Assembly (NCBI GenBank): GCA_044343935.1
Contig: JBIJDU010000021.1
Coordinates: forward strand, 1 to 24,409
Direction: 5' to 3'
Source: AcAMD-5 sp044343935
Lineage (GTDB): Bacteria; Actinomycetota; Actinomycetes; S36-B12; UBA5976
DNA length: 24,409 bases
Shown one piece after another: positions 1 to 6,886 of this stretch. Position 1 is the stretch's first letter. Each line of letters opens with the position of its first letter. The position numbers and the translations under genes are program-made. Below the pieces are notes generated by a model. That model ran no database searches. It was not told the DNA's origin and saw only the letters and a list, made by a program, of their open reading frames with translations.

Positions 1-1
1 T

Positions 2-706
2 TTAGAAGAAACTGGTTACTTAGTTAAACTAGAGACAGCACTTAAACCAATCAGTTATGAATCAAATGGAAGACCAAAAACGGTCTACTACTGGAGTGCA
101 TCGGAATTGGCTTTCGATCACAATGTGATTCCGAATGATGAGGTGTCACAACTTCGTTGGGTCACGCTGGCTGAAGCCACTGATCTGCTGACTTATGAGC
201 ATGATGTAGCAGTAGTTACCGAAGCACTAGCGTTAACTAACACGGGCGTGAAGACGGCAATTGTGCTGCGGCATGCCATCTCGACAAAGCGCGAAGAATT
301 CCATGGTGATAATGATTTACTGCGACCATTAGCCCCTGCCGGGTTTTCGCAACTCCCCCAAATTTCCGCTTTGCTGGCCGCATATGGCGTTACTACCTTA
401 ATAAGTTCGCCTGCAATTAGGTGTAGGCAAACACTTGAGCACTACTGCATTCAAGAAGGTTTAGCGATAGCCGAAAATCCATTGTTGCTCGAAGAAAATG
501 AAGACTTTACGCAAGCAGAATGGGATGCGCTGCTTACTCACCATAGTTCAGTTGCACTTTGTACCCATCGGCCAGTGATAGATGAATTGGCTGAATTCGA
601 ACCAGATGCCGCTGATCTATTAATCGACCTGCCACCCGCGGGAGTGGTAGTTCTATCTTGGAATTATGCCGGTGAGTTGATTTCGGCAGAACGCCATCTA
701 ATTTAG
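2..706 (+). CDS. Nudix hydrolase / histidine phosphatase fusion (MutT1-type), 5' end outside window
   Basis: The reading frame is open from base 2, so the gene starts before the window. The first visible residues (LEETGYLV) are the end of a Nudix box (the EExG part). A short Nudix tail follows, and then a histidine phosphatase (SixA-like) domain beginning with VLRHAIST, where RHA replaces the usual RHG. A second conserved His is probably the one in CTHRPV near the C-terminus. Mycobacterial MutT1 has this order: an N-terminal Nudix domain that hydrolyses 8-oxo-dGTP or dinucleoside polyphosphates, and a C-terminal phosphatase domain. A role in nucleotide-pool cleaning is therefore likely, in the cytoplasm. 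A TTG at 107 could be taken as a start, but it would cut off the Nudix box, so I reject it. The gene ends 43 bases before map. Confidence 0.8.
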   Translation, partial: LEETGYLVKLETALKPISYESNGRPKTVYYWSASELAFDHNVIPNDEVSQLRWVTLAEATDLLTYEHDVAVVTEALALTNTGVKTAIVLRHAISTKREEFHGDNDLLRPLAPAGFSQLPQISALLAAYGVTTLISSPAIRCRQTLEHYCIQEGLAIAENPLLLEENEDFTQAEWDALLTHHSSVALCTHRPVIDELAEFEPDAADLLIDLPPAGVVVLSWNYAGELISAERHLI

Positions 707-749
707 TTCGAAATTCAACTATTTCAGACTTTCATTGTATCCTTGCCAA

Positions 750-1610
750 ATGCCGGTACTAACCCCTGGAAAGTTAAGTCCTAAGCGAGATGTGCCATCT
801 CACATAATTAGACCGCCCTATGTAGGAAAGCGCTCCCCAGATCGGTTTAAAGGCTCTGAGATTCAAACCTCAGAGGTCATTGCTGCGATGCGGATCGCGG
901 GTGCGTTAGCAGCAGATGCTGTACAACTTGCTGGAAAAACCGCAGCACCTGGGGTCACCACAGATCAGATTGATGCCGTTGTGCATGAGTTCCTTTGTGA
1001 CAACGGGGCATACCCTTCTACCTTGGGTTATCGGGGATATCCAAAATCGTGTTGCACCTCACTTAATGAAGTGATTTGCCATGGCATTCCAGACTCAACT
1101 GTGATCCAGGATGGTGACATTCTTAATGTTGATGTAACTGCTTATATCCATGGCGTACACGGTGATACAAATGCCACATTTTTAATTGGTGATGTTACCG
1201 ATGAGGATAGATTACTCGTTGAACGCACTAAAGAAATGCTCGATCGTGCGATTGCCGTGGTAGCGCCAGGACGACAGATAAATGTAATTGGCCGAGTGAT
1301 TGAAGCTTATGCCAAACGATTTGGTTACGGAGTAGTCGAAGATTTCACTGGTCATGGCGTTCATACCGTGTTTCATTCAGGACTGATCATCCCTCATTAC
1401 GATGATCCAGGTGCCACCACGATTATGGAAGCTGGCATGACCTTCACAATTGAACCGATGATTACTTTAGGGACTATTGATTACGATGTTTGGCCAGATG
1501 ACTGGACTATCACAACCAAAGACAAACTTCGCACCGCGCAATTTGAACATTCTTTAGTGGTAACTCAAACTGGTGCAGAGATTCTAACTTTACCTAGTGG
1601 GCGAATATGA
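750..1610 (+). CDS. map: Type I methionine aminopeptidase (MAP-1c, actinobacterial form)
   Basis: This enzyme removes the initiator methionine from nascent cytoplasmic proteins. The 286-residue product has the full pita-bread metalloprotease site: His111 (CHGIPD), metal ligands Asp128 (NVDVTAY) and Asp139 (HGDTNAT), His202 (GHGVH), Glu235 (IEPMI) and Glu266 (QFEHS). The first 40 residues (MPVLTPGKLSPKR...) match the N-terminal extension of mycobacterial MapB-type enzymes, with proline-rich segments thought to contact the ribosome. I chose the ATG at 750 because it gives the same N-terminus as that family; a TTG at 735 would add five residues. No good Shine-Dalgarno sequence is visible. The stop overlaps the start of the MarR gene as ATGA, so the two are probably translationally coupled. 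Confidence 0.93.
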   Translation: MPVLTPGKLSPKRDVPSHIIRPPYVGKRSPDRFKGSEIQTSEVIAAMRIAGALAADAVQLAGKTAAPGVTTDQIDAVVHEFLCDNGAYPSTLGYRGYPKSCCTSLNEVICHGIPDSTVIQDGDILNVDVTAYIHGVHGDTNATFLIGDVTDEDRLLVERTKEMLDRAIAVVAPGRQINVIGRVIEAYAKRFGYGVVEDFTGHGVHTVFHSGLIIPHYDDPGATTIMEAGMTFTIEPMITLGTIDYDVWPDDWTITTKDKLRTAQFEHSLVVTQTGAEILTLPSGRI

Positions 1611-2086
1611 GTAATGTGAAATGGCTATCGGCTGCTGAGCAACAAGCTTGGCGAAATTGGATTGCAGTTACGATTAAATTACCGGAAGCACTCTCGCGAG
1701 ATTTGGAATCTTCACATGGACTGACTTTGACTGATTATGAGATCTTGGCACATTTAAGCGAGAGTCCTGATCGCAGAATGCGAATGAGTGAACTTGCTAA
1801 TGCCACACTCGCTTCTCGATCGAAGCTAAGCCACCAGGTTTCTCGACTTGAAGATTTAGGTCTAGTAGAGCGACGAATCTGCAATGCCGATGGACGCGGT
1901 CAATTTGCGCACCTAACACCAAAAGGTTGGCGCAAGATTCAAGCTGCAGCAAGAGATCACGTAAGTTCGGTTCGACGACACTTGGTGGACGTACTGGGGA
2001 AAGATTTCTTAGAGTTAGGTAGGCTAACACTTCAGATTTCAAAGCATCTAAATTCAATTGAGGCTGGTGTGCAACCTAAAAAGTGA
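1607..2086 (+). CDS. MarR-family winged-helix transcriptional regulator
   Basis: A 159-residue DNA-binding regulator of typical MarR length. It has an N-terminal dimer helix, then a winged helix-turn-helix at about residues 43-112 (LTLTDYEILAHLSE, then recognition helix ASRSKLSHQVSRLEDLGLV, then the wing ERRICNADGRGQF and LTPKGW), then C-terminal dimerisation helices. MarR proteins are usually dimeric repressors released by small aromatic ligands or oxidation; the ligand here cannot be read. The start overlaps the stop of map. The next gene, an MFS transporter, begins 33 bases downstream, and a MarR/efflux-pump pair is a common arrangement, so the MFS gene is a plausible target. I see no obvious palindrome in the 33-base gap. 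Confidence 0.85.
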   Translation: MSNVKWLSAAEQQAWRNWIAVTIKLPEALSRDLESSHGLTLTDYEILAHLSESPDRRMRMSELANATLASRSKLSHQVSRLEDLGLVERRICNADGRGQFAHLTPKGWRKIQAAARDHVSSVRRHLVDVLGKDFLELGRLTLQISKHLNSIEAGVQPKK

Positions 2087-2119
2087 GCAATCGTCAGTTC
2101 GTTTCATCAGGTGCAACTC

Positions 2120-3337
2120 GTGTCTAACATAATCCCACTTGAAACTGCCGAAAAATCTAGAGTCGCGCTGAGAAAAATCTATTTCATATTGGGTATTGGC
2201 GTTATGGCCTGGGTGCCACGGTTTCCTGAACTGCAGGACCAGCTTGATATTTCTGCGAGTTACTTTGGATTTTTGATCAGTTTTGGCTCTGGTGGTGCCA
2301 TTTTGGCTTACGCTTGGATGGGTCATTTCGTACACCACTGGGGCGCAAAGCCCACTATGTACGTTTTCGGAGTGATTACTTATGTCTTTATGACCTTAGT
2401 TACATTTACTTCTTCCCCATTTCTATTTCAAATTTTAGTGGTTGTTTTCACAGCCGCTTTAGTTGCGTACAATGTTGCGCTCAATGCCCAAACTATTCTG
2501 ATTCAGCGAAGCCTAAATCGGCCAGTATTAGGGCAGTTTCATGGTAGCTGGAGTGCTGGCGCGCTGCTCACCTCCGGATTAAGCGGATTAATCGCATTGT
2601 TGATTCCGCTTCAGATACACCTGTTGATCTTGTCCATGATTTTGTTACCAATTGCTATTTGGCAAACTGCAAAACTAACCGACACTAAACCGACAGCAGA
2701 TGAGGAAAACCCAACTCAACCTAAAACTCCAATTCCACCAATTTGGCGTGCGCCAAAACTTCAATGGATTTTGAGTATTGGCATGACTTGTGGAATTTTG
2801 ATAGATGTCGTTGGGGCAGATTGGCTAACTATCTACACTCATGAGCACCTGGGCGTTCCAACTGGTCCAGATGCCATTCCAATCACCTTGTTTATGCTGG
2901 CAGTAATTATTGGCAGATTGAATACTGATCGAGTAGCGCAGGCAATCGGGATGGATAACCTAGTTCGAATTAGTGGATATGTTGGATTCTTAGGCGGGAT
3001 CATTGCAATCGCTGGATCTCATTTCATGCGAGAAGTCGGCGTATGGCAAGCGCTGTTAGTAGTTACTTTTGGCTATTTTCTTGCAGGAATAGGGACAGCC
3101 TGCATGACGCCTGCATTCTTTAGTGCAGCCAGCTGGATTGGTAATTCACCAGCTGCCGTTACGTTATCCAGAATGTCTATGGTCAATCATGTGTTTATCT
3201 GGAATGGCAAACTACTGATTGCGGGTATTGCTGGCGCGTTCGGAATGCAAGTTGCATTGTTGATTCCGGCGCTGCTGATGCTAATTACCGTCGCGTTGGC
3301 AAAGTATGTTAGGCCTCCCAAAGGAATTAAGGTTTGA
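2120..3337 (+). CDS. MFS transporter, YbjJ-like
   Basis: An inner-membrane major facilitator protein of about 405 residues with around 12 hydrophobic segments and a hydrophilic central loop (about residues 193-210, rich in Pro, Lys and Thr). The second half has the pattern seen in YbjJ-type MFS proteins: a GADW motif followed by a GxP loop, then IIGRLNTDRV and NLVRISGYVGF. The substrate is unknown; the family is annotated as putative efflux. Two in-frame GTG codons are possible starts, 2111 and 2120. I prefer 2120 because AGG at 2109-2111 lies at a suitable distance and the product then starts MSNIIPLE. It follows a MarR gene that may control it. The stop codon overlaps the TTG start of the glycosylase gene. 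Confidence 0.8.
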   Translation: MSNIIPLETAEKSRVALRKIYFILGIGVMAWVPRFPELQDQLDISASYFGFLISFGSGGAILAYAWMGHFVHHWGAKPTMYVFGVITYVFMTLVTFTSSPFLFQILVVVFTAALVAYNVALNAQTILIQRSLNRPVLGQFHGSWSAGALLTSGLSGLIALLIPLQIHLLILSMILLPIAIWQTAKLTDTKPTADEENPTQPKTPIPPIWRAPKLQWILSIGMTCGILIDVVGADWLTIYTHEHLGVPTGPDAIPITLFMLAVIIGRLNTDRVAQAIGMDNLVRISGYVGFLGGIIAIAGSHFMREVGVWQALLVVTFGYFLAGIGTACMTPAFFSAASWIGNSPAAVTLSRMSMVNHVFIWNGKLLIAGIAGAFGMQVALLIPALLMLITVALAKYVRPPKGIKV

Positions 3338-3933
3338 TCAACAGTTCCGTGATAAAGCAAATTGTTGAACTTGATTCTTCATTCTCAGTTCTCGCTGAAA
3401 GATTTCCAAGCTATCCGTTAGTTGGTGCACCAAAAAAAACGGCTTCTCCATTTGAATCCCTAGTTCGAACCATTATCGGTCAGCAATTATCCGGCAAAGC
3501 TGCCCAGACAATTGCAGATCGATTAAAGGAACGCCTGGAAATTGTGCCAAGCGCGTTACATGCCGCAAACGTCTCTGATTTAAGATCAATTGGGTTATCT
3601 TTAGCTAAAGCCCGGTCAATTCAGGAACTTGCTACTTGCGTAGTTAATGGCTTAGATCTATTAGAATTAGTTGATCAACCTGAAGCAGAAATTCGCAAGG
3701 TACTAACCCAAATTTGGGGTATCGGAAACTGGACAGTTGACATGTTTTTGATGTTTGACCTGCACCAGCCAGATATTTGGCCAATCAATGATCTAGGGGT
3801 TCAGAAAGGCTGGCAGCTCCTTCATGCGCAACCTGAGCGTCCCAACCCACAAGAATTGCGAAATCTGGGTGAAAAATTTCTGGGGATTCGCTCCGCGGTT
3901 GCTTGGTATTGCTGGCGAGCCCTCGAGTTATAG
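3334..3933 (+). CDS. DNA-3-methyladenine glycosylase II (AlkA-type, HhH-GPD)
   Basis: A base-excision repair glycosylase that removes alkylated bases. The 199-residue protein is the compact form, without the extra N-terminal domain of E. coli AlkA. Visible features are the ESLVRTIIGQQLSGKAA segment (about residues 41-57), the helix-hairpin-helix LTQIWGIGNWTVDMF (about 124-138) and the catalytic aspartate Asp153 in PINDLGVQKG. The start is TTG at 3334, overlapping the MFS stop codon, with AAGGAA about eight bases upstream; no better start exists because the gene reads straight out of the MFS stop. It ends the map-marR-mfs run, which looks like one transcript. The overlap suggests translational coupling rather than functional linkage. 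Confidence 0.88.
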   Translation: MINSSVIKQIVELDSSFSVLAERFPSYPLVGAPKKTASPFESLVRTIIGQQLSGKAAQTIADRLKERLEIVPSALHAANVSDLRSIGLSLAKARSIQELATCVVNGLDLLELVDQPEAEIRKVLTQIWGIGNWTVDMFLMFDLHQPDIWPINDLGVQKGWQLLHAQPERPNPQELRNLGEKFLGIRSAVAWYCWRALEL

Positions 3934-3957
3934 GTTCTCCTCAAAGCCCAGCGAAGT

Positions 3958-4809
3958 ATGATGCTGCTAAGCGATTGGAGCAGAGTGAAAAGGTTACTTA
4001 TTGGTGCTCTTGCACTTTTACTTCTTACCGGCTGTGGCTCAATTACAACTGATAGTGGTAGTGATACGAGTGCTGAAATTGGTTATGACCGATCCGAAGC
4101 CAAGGTAGCTTTGAGCGAAGGGTCTGCCATTGCGGTGGATCAGCAGATGATTCAAACTGCTTCCATCACACTTCGCGTTGACGATGTTGCTCAAAGTGCT
4201 GATGAAATCTCTCAATACGTCGCCAGCATTGGTGGCCGAATCGACTCCAAGAACGAATATCGTAATCCTGATAGCAGTGAAATAACTTCAACTGACCTAA
4301 TGGTGAAGGTTCCAAGCGAGCAATTAGATGCAGCACTAGAGCGATTGAAGAGTTTTGGTGACCTGGAAGGATTCTCCACATCAGCAAGCGACGTAACATT
4401 ACAAGTAATTGACTTAGATGCACGAATCGCCTCACTGGAATCATCCATCGCAAGCTTGAAGAAACTTCTCGACGAAGCAACAACAGTTACTGATTTGCTT
4501 GCTGCTGAAACGGCCCTCTCCCAGCGTCAATCAGAATTGGATAGTCTGAAGTCTCAGCGAACTTATTTGGCTGATCAAATCGAGCTATCTTCTATTTGGA
4601 TTAGCATTTATCCGAAGAAGGCACTTGATGCGGTAAAGCCAATTGGATTTGTCGCTGGACTAGAAAAGGGCTGGGAAGCAATTGTTGATTTCGCCTCAAA
4701 CCTGACAACATGGACAGGCCTTGCGTTGCCATGGTTTGGGTTACTGCTAGTGCTAGCTATAGTGCTTAGAATTTTTGGCGCAATAGCAAAATCTCGCCGC
4801 AAACGTTAG
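3958..4809 (+). CDS. DUF4349 domain lipoprotein with C-terminal membrane anchor
   Basis: A predicted exported lipoprotein of 283 residues. The N-terminus is a lipoprotein signal peptide (VKRLLIGALALLLLTG followed by Cys, lipobox LTGC). Next come a DUF4349 region starting near IQTASITLRVDDV, a likely coiled coil (about residues 148-205, alternating Leu/Ile with Ser, Glu and Gln), and a C-terminal transmembrane helix (about 252-273) followed by a basic tail SRRKR. DUF4349 proteins are envelope proteins of unknown biochemical role. The ATG at 3958 is the longest start; a GTG at 3985 preceded by GGAG gives the more typical signal peptide MKRLLIGAL and is an equally good choice. It converges with the minus-strand gene downstream, and their stop codons overlap. 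Confidence 0.8.
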   Translation: MMLLSDWSRVKRLLIGALALLLLTGCGSITTDSGSDTSAEIGYDRSEAKVALSEGSAIAVDQQMIQTASITLRVDDVAQSADEISQYVASIGGRIDSKNEYRNPDSSEITSTDLMVKVPSEQLDAALERLKSFGDLEGFSTSASDVTLQVIDLDARIASLESSIASLKKLLDEATTVTDLLAAETALSQRQSELDSLKSQRTYLADQIELSSIWISIYPKKALDAVKPIGFVAGLEKGWEAIVDFASNLTTWTGLALPWFGLLLVLAIVLRIFGAIAKSRRKR

Positions 4810-5198
4810 TTTTTAGCTTGATTGATTAGTGCTTGCCAACTGCCGGCAAGGTTTCGACAGGTTTGTGCCGATGGCGCATCAGATTGCTGTTGTAACCATT
4901 GCGCAAACTCTTGGTAACTTGGCTTTGCAGTAGTGGCTAAATACTTCTTGGTCCAGCGAACCGCATCAGCCGGTTCAAATTTTCGTTGATAACTCCGTGA
5001 ACTCTGGTTACTAGTTAGACCAGCGGCTGTTAATGCCGCAGCCCAACTACCCATTCGCTGCACAATAAGCGCACTACTTGGTTGATCTACTCTGCGTAAT
5101 GAATCATATTTTGCAACGGAAAGCAGTCCTGATGAGATCTGAGCAACTTGCGTTAAGGCTAAGACTAAATCGGAATCCTTATACCGAACAGTTGCCAT
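4806..5198 (-). CDS. Small protein with two HNH-repeat-like (homing-endonuclease-associated) modules
   Basis: A 130-residue soluble protein. It contains two similar modules of about 55 residues, each with a conserved late Trp: the first ends in GSWAAALTAAGL and the second in GSWQALINQA. This resembles the homing-endonuclease-associated repeat (HNH_repeat), a small helical DNA-binding module often found beside HNH nucleases, but no nuclease domain is present here. DNA binding is therefore an inference. The start is ATG at 5198, preceded by a perfect AGGAGG three bases upstream; a TTG fifteen bases further up is less likely because the ribosome site would lie inside it. The gene is divergent from the mycoredoxin-like gene and convergent with the DUF4349 gene, overlapping its stop. 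Confidence 0.6.
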   Translation of the reverse strand: MATVRYKDSDLVLALTQVAQISSGLLSVAKYDSLRRVDQPSSALIVQRMGSWAAALTAAGLTSNQSSRSYQRKFEPADAVRWTKKYLATTAKPSYQEFAQWLQQQSDAPSAQTCRNLAGSWQALINQAKN

Positions 5199-5206
5199 TT
5201 TCCTCC

Positions 5207-5234
5207 TTGCCAAAGTATTAACTTACGCTACCAT
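5207..5234 (+). promoter_or_regulatory. Candidate promoter for a leaderless mycoredoxin-like mRNA
   Basis: TTGCCA at 5207-5212 and TACCAT at 5229-5234 are separated by 16 bases and resemble -35 and -10 hexamers (TANNNT form). The ATG of the downstream gene begins six bases after the -10 box, where transcription would start, and there is no Shine-Dalgarno sequence. Leaderless transcripts are common in Actinobacteria. This is a pattern match only. Confidence 0.4.
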
Positions 5235-5240
5235 TTAGAG

Positions 5241-5513
5241 ATGTCAGAATCTGTAACAATGTATGGGGCACCATGGTGCGGCGATTGCGTTCGTTCTAAA
5301 GCACTTCTAGATCGGCTGAATGTTAACTATGAATACCTTGATGTTGATCAAATTCCAGAGGCCAAAGAGAAAGCAATTGAGATTAGTGGGAGGCAATCCA
5401 TACCAGTAATTGTCTTTCCTGATAAAAGTTACCTGGTTGAACCAAGCGATCTTGATTTAACAGATAAATTGATTGAATCAAATTTACTTCCTTCGACTGA
5501 AACTATGGAGTAA
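5241..5513 (+). CDS. Mycoredoxin / glutaredoxin-like protein
   Basis: A 90-residue thioredoxin-fold redox protein with the CxxC active site CGDC at residues 13-16 (APWCGDCVRSK) and the cis-proline loop QSIPVIVF near residue 54. In Actinobacteria, mycoredoxins reduce mycothiol mixed disulfides, which fits the likely taxon; proteins with CGDC rather than CGYC are a variant of the same group, so the exact partner is uncertain. The start is ATG at 5241 with no ribosome-binding site, and a promoter-like sequence ends six bases before it, so the mRNA may be leaderless. It is transcribed divergently from the HNH-repeat gene across a 42-base gap. Confidence 0.8.
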   Translation: MSESVTMYGAPWCGDCVRSKALLDRLNVNYEYLDVDQIPEAKEKAIEISGRQSIPVIVFPDKSYLVEPSDLDLTDKLIESNLLPSTETME

Positions 5514-5608
5514 GTAAGACACTCTAAAAGGTGAAATTTGCTGGTTCTAAATTGATTCATCATGACCCGGTTCAAGGAAATTTTCTGTTGAAATGATTGG
5601 CTTAACTT

Positions 5609-5746
5609 CTAACCTTTTCGATCAAGACCATAGTAACCAAAGTCTGGAACGTAAGACAGGGCTCTGGATGCAACATCGACATCTAGCGATCTGCTTTCCT
5701 GAAGTTCCGTTACAATCAAAAGTTCAAAAATCAACCGCTGACGCAA
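5609..5746 (-). CDS. Possible small ORF (45 codons) directly behind the TauE/SafE gene
   Basis: This short frame begins with TTG three bases after the TauE/SafE stop codon, with GGGAG nine bases upstream of the TTG. The product has a protein-like composition (for example SLDVDVASRALSYVPDFGYY) and ends in a TAG. A second frame then reads PIISTENFLEPGHDES, so the stretch could also be a decayed or frameshifted gene. I recognise no family. The rest of the 5514-5749 gap shows nothing else convincing. Treat as tentative. Confidence 0.25.
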   Translation of the reverse strand: MRQRLIFELLIVTELQESRSLDVDVASRALSYVPDFGYYGLDRKG

Positions 5747-5749
5747 TGA

Positions 5750-6514
5750 TCAAAGCTCCCAAACTCCGAATAATTCCAGAATCAAAGTAAGCGCCAGCAC
5801 GACAAGAAAGACTGCAAAAATTCGCTGCAATAACTTTTTCTTAATCTTACTTGCAAATTTTGCTCCAGTGTAACTTCCAATAGCTGCAAGAGCTGCGATT
5901 ATATAAACTAAATTCCAATCATCACCATTCATTGGAACACCATCAATAACGCGCCAAATCAGCGCGATTGCAGAATTTGAAAGCATTATTAGTAACGAAG
6001 TTGCAGTTGCTACTGAGATACTAAGTCCCATTCGCAGTACCATGGCGGGAATTAGTACGACACCGCCGCTGATGCCAACCAATCCAGTTACAAAGCCAAC
6101 AATTGCACCAATAATTAGCAACGCGTTAAGTGATACCTGCGGCTCAGACTTACCTTGATCTTCAGTGGCCCGGTTCCACATCGAATACGCGGCATAGAAC
6201 ATGATGCCAACCAAAAGAATTTCTAGCCACGTTTCAGAGAGTCGTACGGCAATAAATGAACCTAAACTGGCAAATGGTGCTCCGATTAGGCCCAATATGA
6301 TCGCGTATCGCAACCTCACCTGTGCCATGCCGCGTCCAAAAATGCCCGCCAAACTTGCAGCAACAACAACCAGTAAGGATCCAGTGGCAGCCTGAACGAT
6401 TGTGAAGTCAACCGCCACCATCAAAATCGGAATAGTCATCATGACACCACCAGCGCCAATTAACCCTAAAATCACGCCAACGGTTAGCCCAAGTGCAATG
6501 CCAATTAGGTCCAT
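5750..6514 (-). CDS. TauE/SafE family permease (putative sulfite/anion exporter)
   Basis: An integral membrane protein of about 254 residues with roughly eight hydrophobic segments in two related halves. The first half opens with the family hallmark GLTVGVILGLIGAGGVMMTIP and the second with IVGFVTGLVGISGGVVLIPAMV, the duplicated G-x-x-x-G-x-G-G motif of TauE/SafE. Members export sulfite, sulfoacetate or other organic sulfonates, though many have other or unknown substrates. The ATG at 6514 starts just before the first helix; a GTG at 6538 would add eight polar residues. It lies about 2 kb from the sulfosugar locus on the opposite strand, so a role in removing sulfite is possible but not shown. 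Confidence 0.8.
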   Translation of the reverse strand: MDLIGIALGLTVGVILGLIGAGGVMMTIPILMVAVDFTIVQAATGSLLVVVAASLAGIFGRGMAQVRLRYAIILGLIGAPFASLGSFIAVRLSETWLEILLVGIMFYAAYSMWNRATEDQGKSEPQVSLNALLIIGAIVGFVTGLVGISGGVVLIPAMVLRMGLSISVATATSLLIMLSNSAIALIWRVIDGVPMNGDDWNLVYIIAALAAIGSYTGAKFASKIKKKLLQRIFAVFLVVLALTLILELFGVWEL

Positions 6515-6613
6515 GCCTCCACTTTCTCTGGGTATCACCCTAGATCACGGCTCAGTTTTTTCGCAGGCATTCCCCGGATTTCGCTTCCGCCACTTCCAGT
6601 AGATACTTAGCCC

Positions 6614-6886
6614 ATGCTTCGAGTAGTCATGATTGTTGTCGCGCTGGTGCTGCTATTTGCTGCGCTCATTGACCTGAGCCGTGCCCCGATGGCGAAACGC
6701 TTCCGTTGGTTCTTTGTCGTGCTAATACCGATCATCGGACCGCTAGCTTGGTTCTTCTATGGAAACAAGCCAGATTTGGGTGGTGGTGGCAAGAAGCGAG
6801 TTGTCGGACCAGATGATGATCCAGATTATTTGTGGCGAATTGAAAAAGAATTGCGCAAGCGGAAAAAGAACAAGGATGAGTTGTAG
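6614..6886 (+). CDS. Small PLDc_N-domain membrane protein
   Basis: A 90-residue protein with two hydrophobic helices (about residues 2-21 and 32-50) separated by a basic loop (RAPMAKRFRW), then a glycine linker and a highly charged tail rich in Lys, Arg and Asp. The arrangement IDLSRAP...RWFFVVLIPIIGPLAWFFYG is the PLDc_N (phospholipase D nuclease N-terminal) membrane module, which is common as a stand-alone protein in Actinobacteria. No catalytic domain is present and its function is unknown. The start is ATG at 6614. Its TAG stop shares its last base with the GTG start of the next gene (TAGTG), which implies coupled translation. Confidence 0.75.
   Translation: MLRVVMIVVALVLLFAALIDLSRAPMAKRFRWFFVVLIPIIGPLAWFFYGNKPDLGGGGKKRVVGPDDDPDYLWRIEKELRKRKKNKDEL

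Noticed and set aside
5593..5790. Plus-strand 65-codon frame in the gap after the mycoredoxin-like gene
   Set aside because: It has no ribosome site or recognisable motif and runs into the end of the TauE/SafE gene on the other strand; the minus strand of the same stretch looks more protein-like.
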